Below, piece by piece: positions 44,787 through 47,142 of a stretch of 47,142 nucleotides of DNA. The stretch is from NCBI GenBank assembly GCA_036490175.1, contig DASXEJ010000021.1, positions 1 through 47,142 of the forward strand, read 5' to 3'. A program made the translations under genes and the position numbers. Numbering within the stretch: the stretch's first letter is position 1; every line of letters starts with the position of its first letter. Source of the DNA: Pirellulales bacterium. Lineage in GTDB: Bacteria; Planctomycetota; Planctomycetia; Pirellulales; JACPPG01. The notes beneath the pieces were generated by a model that was given only the letters and a program-made list of their open reading frames with translations, made no database searches and had not been told where the DNA came from.

Positions 44787-44855
44787 CGCAGGCGCTCGAA
44801 GGACAGACAATCGTGGCCGCGTTGCAATGGCGTTCCAATCCGGAGGCCAAGGTTG

Positions 44856-46214
44856 TTAGCCGGTGAATAGCGGCTCGATGACCTGGCCCTGGTTCAGGCG
44901 GATCGGCCGGTTCATGCGGTCGCGCACTTCGGCCTCGCTGCCGACCCCCAGCGCGCTATAGATCGTCGCCCCCAGGTCCGAGGGATAGTATTCCCGCGAG
45001 GCGGGAAAGGCTGCGATCTTGTCGGACTTGCCAAGCACTTGCCCGCCGCGCACGCCGCCACCGGCCAACAGTGCGAAGAATACTCCGGCCCAATGATCGC
45101 GGCCGTCGGGCGTAAACGAGGCCGTGCCGACGTTGCCTCCCAGTTTCGGAGTGCGTGAGAATTCTCCCACCATCACGACCAACGTATCGTCCCATAGGCC
45201 GCGGGCTGAAAGATCGTCGAACAGCGTGGCCAGGGCCTGATCCAGCGGCGGCAGCAACCGTTCTTTGAGCTGCTTACAGTTGTCGTTATGCGTATCCCAA
45301 TTATTCATGCGTCCCATATTGGCCTGCACGATCGGGACACCCGCCTCGACCAGCCGACGTGCCAACAACAGCGACTGGCCGAACGCATGCCGGCCATATC
45401 GATCGCGCAACTCTCCCGGTTCCTGATCGATGGCAAAAGCCTGCCCGACTTTGCCCGAGGTCAGCACATCAAAAGCCTGTTGTTGCAAGTCGGCAAAGGG
45501 TCCACGATCAGTCCGTGCCACCAATCCGGCGCGCTGCTGTTCGATCTCGGCTAGCAAGGACTGCCGCTGCGCAAGGCGCTCGACCGAGAGACCCACGGGC
45601 AGGCTTGTCAGTTCGACTTTGAACTTTGGATCGTTGGGATCTTGCGTGACGTGCCACGGGTCGTGCCGGGGACCGAGCCAACCGGCGTCCTGGCCAGAGA
45701 AACCGTAGCCGTTATTCAAGTAGGTGGGCAGCATCACGCCATTCGGGATGCCGTCATTGCGGGGCCGCAGAAAGTCGAGCCCCGACGCATAGCAGGGCCA
45801 ATCAAAACGCGAGGCCATGTGCGTGGCACCGGGGGGCATCTTGTCGATGCCTGTCAGCAACATGTGCGTAGCGTGTTCGTGGCTGGGCAAACCGTGAGTC
45901 ATCGAGCGAATGATGGCGTAACGATCGGCCCGCGCGGCCAACAGCGGCAAATGCTCGCAAATCTGGATGCCCGGCACCGCAGTCGAGATGGGCTGGAAAC
46001 TGCCGCGGACCTCGGCCGGGGCGTCGGGCTTCATATCGAAAGTGTCGATATGGCTGGGCGCGCCGGTCAAGAAGACCAGGATGACGCTCTTGGCTTTGCC
46101 ACTGGTGACAGACGTCGCGCCGGTTGCAGCCTGGGCGCGACGCGCCAACAGCGACGGCAACCCCATGCCCAGCAATCCGCAATAGCCGACCTGCAACAGC
46201 TCGCGCCGATTCAT
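44856..46214 (-). CDS. DUF1501 protein, second copy, Tat-type leader
   Basis: A 452-residue DUF1501 protein, related to the one at 37196 but not a near copy. The N-terminus MNRRELLQVGYCGLLGMGLPSLLARRAQA is a Tat signal (R-R-x-L-L) with cleavage near AQA-AT. Family segments are SVILVFLTGAPSHIDTFDMKP, EHLPLLAARADRYAIIRSMTHGLPSHEHATH, FGQSLLLARRLVEAGVPIVQANMG, NWDTHNDNC, LVVMVGEFSRTPKLGGNVG, PDGRDHWAGVFFALLAGGGVRGGQVLGKS. It has an added His-rich segment (GLPSHEHATHMLL). The ATG at 46214 opens the Tat signal; a TTG at 46253 is less likely. Unlike the other copy it has no DUF1549/1553 neighbour here. The substrate is unknown. Confidence 0.93.
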   Translation of the reverse strand: MNRRELLQVGYCGLLGMGLPSLLARRAQAATGATSVTSGKAKSVILVFLTGAPSHIDTFDMKPDAPAEVRGSFQPISTAVPGIQICEHLPLLAARADRYAIIRSMTHGLPSHEHATHMLLTGIDKMPPGATHMASRFDWPCYASGLDFLRPRNDGIPNGVMLPTYLNNGYGFSGQDAGWLGPRHDPWHVTQDPNDPKFKVELTSLPVGLSVERLAQRQSLLAEIEQQRAGLVARTDRGPFADLQQQAFDVLTSGKVGQAFAIDQEPGELRDRYGRHAFGQSLLLARRLVEAGVPIVQANMGRMNNWDTHNDNCKQLKERLLPPLDQALATLFDDLSARGLWDDTLVVMVGEFSRTPKLGGNVGTASFTPDGRDHWAGVFFALLAGGGVRGGQVLGKSDKIAAFPASREYYPSDLGATIYSALGVGSEAEVRDRMNRPIRLNQGQVIEPLFTG

Positions 46215-46448
46215 ACCGATCGCGTGCGCATGCGTAGTAGGAAAAGGTGGCAACGTTCGGCTCCGTTCGGGCGGGATCGGCGGGGAGCAAGACAGGTGCA
46301 GGACCCATGTGAACCTACCAGGAACACATCAGCCAATCAACATGCGTTGCGACGCGCAATTGTCAGCCATTTCCCTCTCGAACCGGAGTAGGCGGCCCGA
46401 TCGCCACGAAGAAATTGTGCGGGGTGCTTCACCGGGGGATAGGCCGCG

Positions 46449-46820
46449 CTAGCCAAGATCCGCGAGAAGCTCATCCACGCGGGCGTGAAACTGGCCGCGG
46501 GACAGCACCAAATCGCAACCGGCGGCATTCGCGCGCTCGAGCAGTGCTTCGTGTACGTGCGGACCGAAAGCAATTATCTTGCCCGGCGGTTGCGGTAGAG
46601 CCCGCAACTGTGTCACGGCCTCTCCTACGTCGAGGCTCGGGGTGCTGAGATCGATAATCGCCAACATGTAACTGTCGGCAGCGGCTCGGTCGGCGATCGC
46701 CGCCACGCTATTGATCGTGTTGATTTGCACACGCTGGCGGGCACCAGCCCCGGCCACCTTCGACGAAGTCGCCAGATCCGTCGACAACAGCAAAACCAAC
46801 GCGCGAGGGGCAGGGTTCAT
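46449..46820 (-). CDS. Degenerate response-regulator receiver domain
   Basis: A 123-residue single-domain protein with a CheY-like beta/alpha pattern: ALVLLLSTDL, AIADRAAADSYMLAIIDLSTP, and GKIIAFGPHVHEALLERANAAGCDLVLSRGQF. The phospho-acceptor Asp is kept in AIIDLSTPSLD, but the acidic pair after strand one is reduced to a single Asp, the Thr/Ser of strand four is replaced by FG, and the conserved Lys of strand five is replaced (DLVLSR). It is therefore probably a pseudo-receiver, signalling by binding rather than phosphorylation. There is no output domain. The start at 46820 is the natural N-terminus; the frame is open upstream. It lies 72 bases downstream of the PII gene on the same strand. 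Confidence 0.75.
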   Translation of the reverse strand: MNPAPRALVLLLSTDLATSSKVAGAGARQRVQINTINSVAAIADRAAADSYMLAIIDLSTPSLDVGEAVTQLRALPQPPGKIIAFGPHVHEALLERANAAGCDLVLSRGQFHARVDELLADLG

Positions 46821-46892
46821 GACAGACTTGCGCCGAACAATGAGAGAAAAAGCTGAAGAGCCCCATCGGCGGCACGTGCCGCACACGTGTCG

Positions 46893-47142
46893 TCACACGG
46901 CTTCCGGACCTTGCAGCACGTCGCTAATCCGCACCACGCGTTCGGCCGGCAGGACGAAAATCTTGCCGTCGCCAATGCTTCCTTCGGGCCCAGTACGCGC
47001 CACTGTGCTAATGCAGTCCATCGTGCGGTCGACAAAATCGTCGTTGACCAGAATCTCCAGCGAGACCTTCCGCAGCAGGTTGGTCTTGTACTCGTGACCG
47101 CGGTACATGGCGGCCCGGCCACGCTGCTGGCCGAACCCCTGC
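46893..47142 (-). CDS. glnB: PII nitrogen regulatory protein (partial, 5' end outside window)
   Basis: The C-terminal 82 residues of a PII signal protein; the gene runs off the right edge of the window. The T-loop is visible as GFGQQRGRAAMYRGHEYKTN, with the Tyr of A-M-Y-R-G at the place uridylylated in enteric GlnB. The body reads VSLEILVNDDFVDRTMDCI and the C-terminal nucleotide/2-oxoglutarate region TGPEGSIGDGKIFVLPAERVVRI, with a three-residue insertion (PEG) before the usual IGDGKIFV. PII proteins sense ATP/ADP and 2-oxoglutarate and control ammonium transport, glutamine synthetase and transcription. GlnB cannot be told from GlnK without the neighbouring genes. The internal ATG at 47108 is a methionine in the T-loop, not the start. 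Confidence 0.93.
   Translation of the reverse strand, partial: QGFGQQRGRAAMYRGHEYKTNLLRKVSLEILVNDDFVDRTMDCISTVARTGPEGSIGDGKIFVLPAERVVRISDVLQGPEAV

Noticed and set aside
43746-44810. 354-codon minus-strand frame inside the kinase gene
   Set aside because: Shadow of the kinase domain; no motif of its own.

Overview
The window is GC-rich chromosomal DNA from a planctomycete, most likely of the Pirellulales type. The evidence is the gene content: two DUF1501 proteins, a DUF1549/DUF1553 protein beside one of them, an EF-hand protein in the same operon, a planctomycete-type ECF sigma factor overlapping a membrane Ser/Thr kinase, a PEP-CTERM/HAF-repeat protein, a type III glutamine synthetase, a MoxR-DUF58-transglutaminase operon, and small proteins with the WFQFRLRT-type membrane leader common in this phylum. 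No rRNA, tRNA, CRISPR array, prophage or transposase was recognised.

Left part (1-13.2 kb). Small membrane or hypothetical proteins, a helix-hairpin-helix protein, an aquaporin-family channel with an unusual second NPA box, and a divergent YchF/DUF933 GTPase precede a minus-strand operon MoxR - DUF58 - transglutaminase (8.8 to 4.15 kb). Then come transketolase (+) and a convergent Eis-like acetyltransferase (-).

Middle part (13.2-32 kb). An OprB-type porin follows a strongly structured leader. Next are a membrane-anchored nucleoside deaminase, a cysH - Rrf2 sulfur-assimilation pair with an embedded promoter/operator, rhamnulokinase, a VapBC-like toxin-antitoxin pair, a Gfo/Idh/MocA oxidoreductase, a secreted PDZ-S41 protease with a clear sigma70-type promoter, an SDR and a type-2 glycerate kinase in tandem, a PEP-CTERM HAF-repeat protein, and glutamine synthetase III.

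Right part (31.8-47.1 kb). A TetR regulator with an operator-like palindrome on its own -10 box lies just upstream of a fusion of thioredoxin-like, cytochrome c and copper-monooxygenase-like domains. A GNAT enzyme and a 65-residue protein follow. A minus-strand run (zinc ribbon - HTH - DUF1549/1553 - DUF1501 - nine-EF-hand protein) looks like one operon. An ECF sigma factor and a Cache-domain Ser/Thr kinase overlap by four bases. The window ends with an orphan Tat-dependent DUF1501 protein, a degenerate receiver domain, and the 3' part of a PII (GlnB/GlnK) gene cut by the window edge.

Short palindromes with the core GCATGCCCAC/GTGGGCATG occur four times between genes and look like a dispersed REP-like family. 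The observations most worth a second look are the ECF/Cache-kinase pair, the redoxin-cytochrome-monooxygenase fusion, the structured porin leader, the anchored deaminase and the aquaporin lacking the selectivity-filter arginine. All functional calls rest on motif reading alone; no database search was run.
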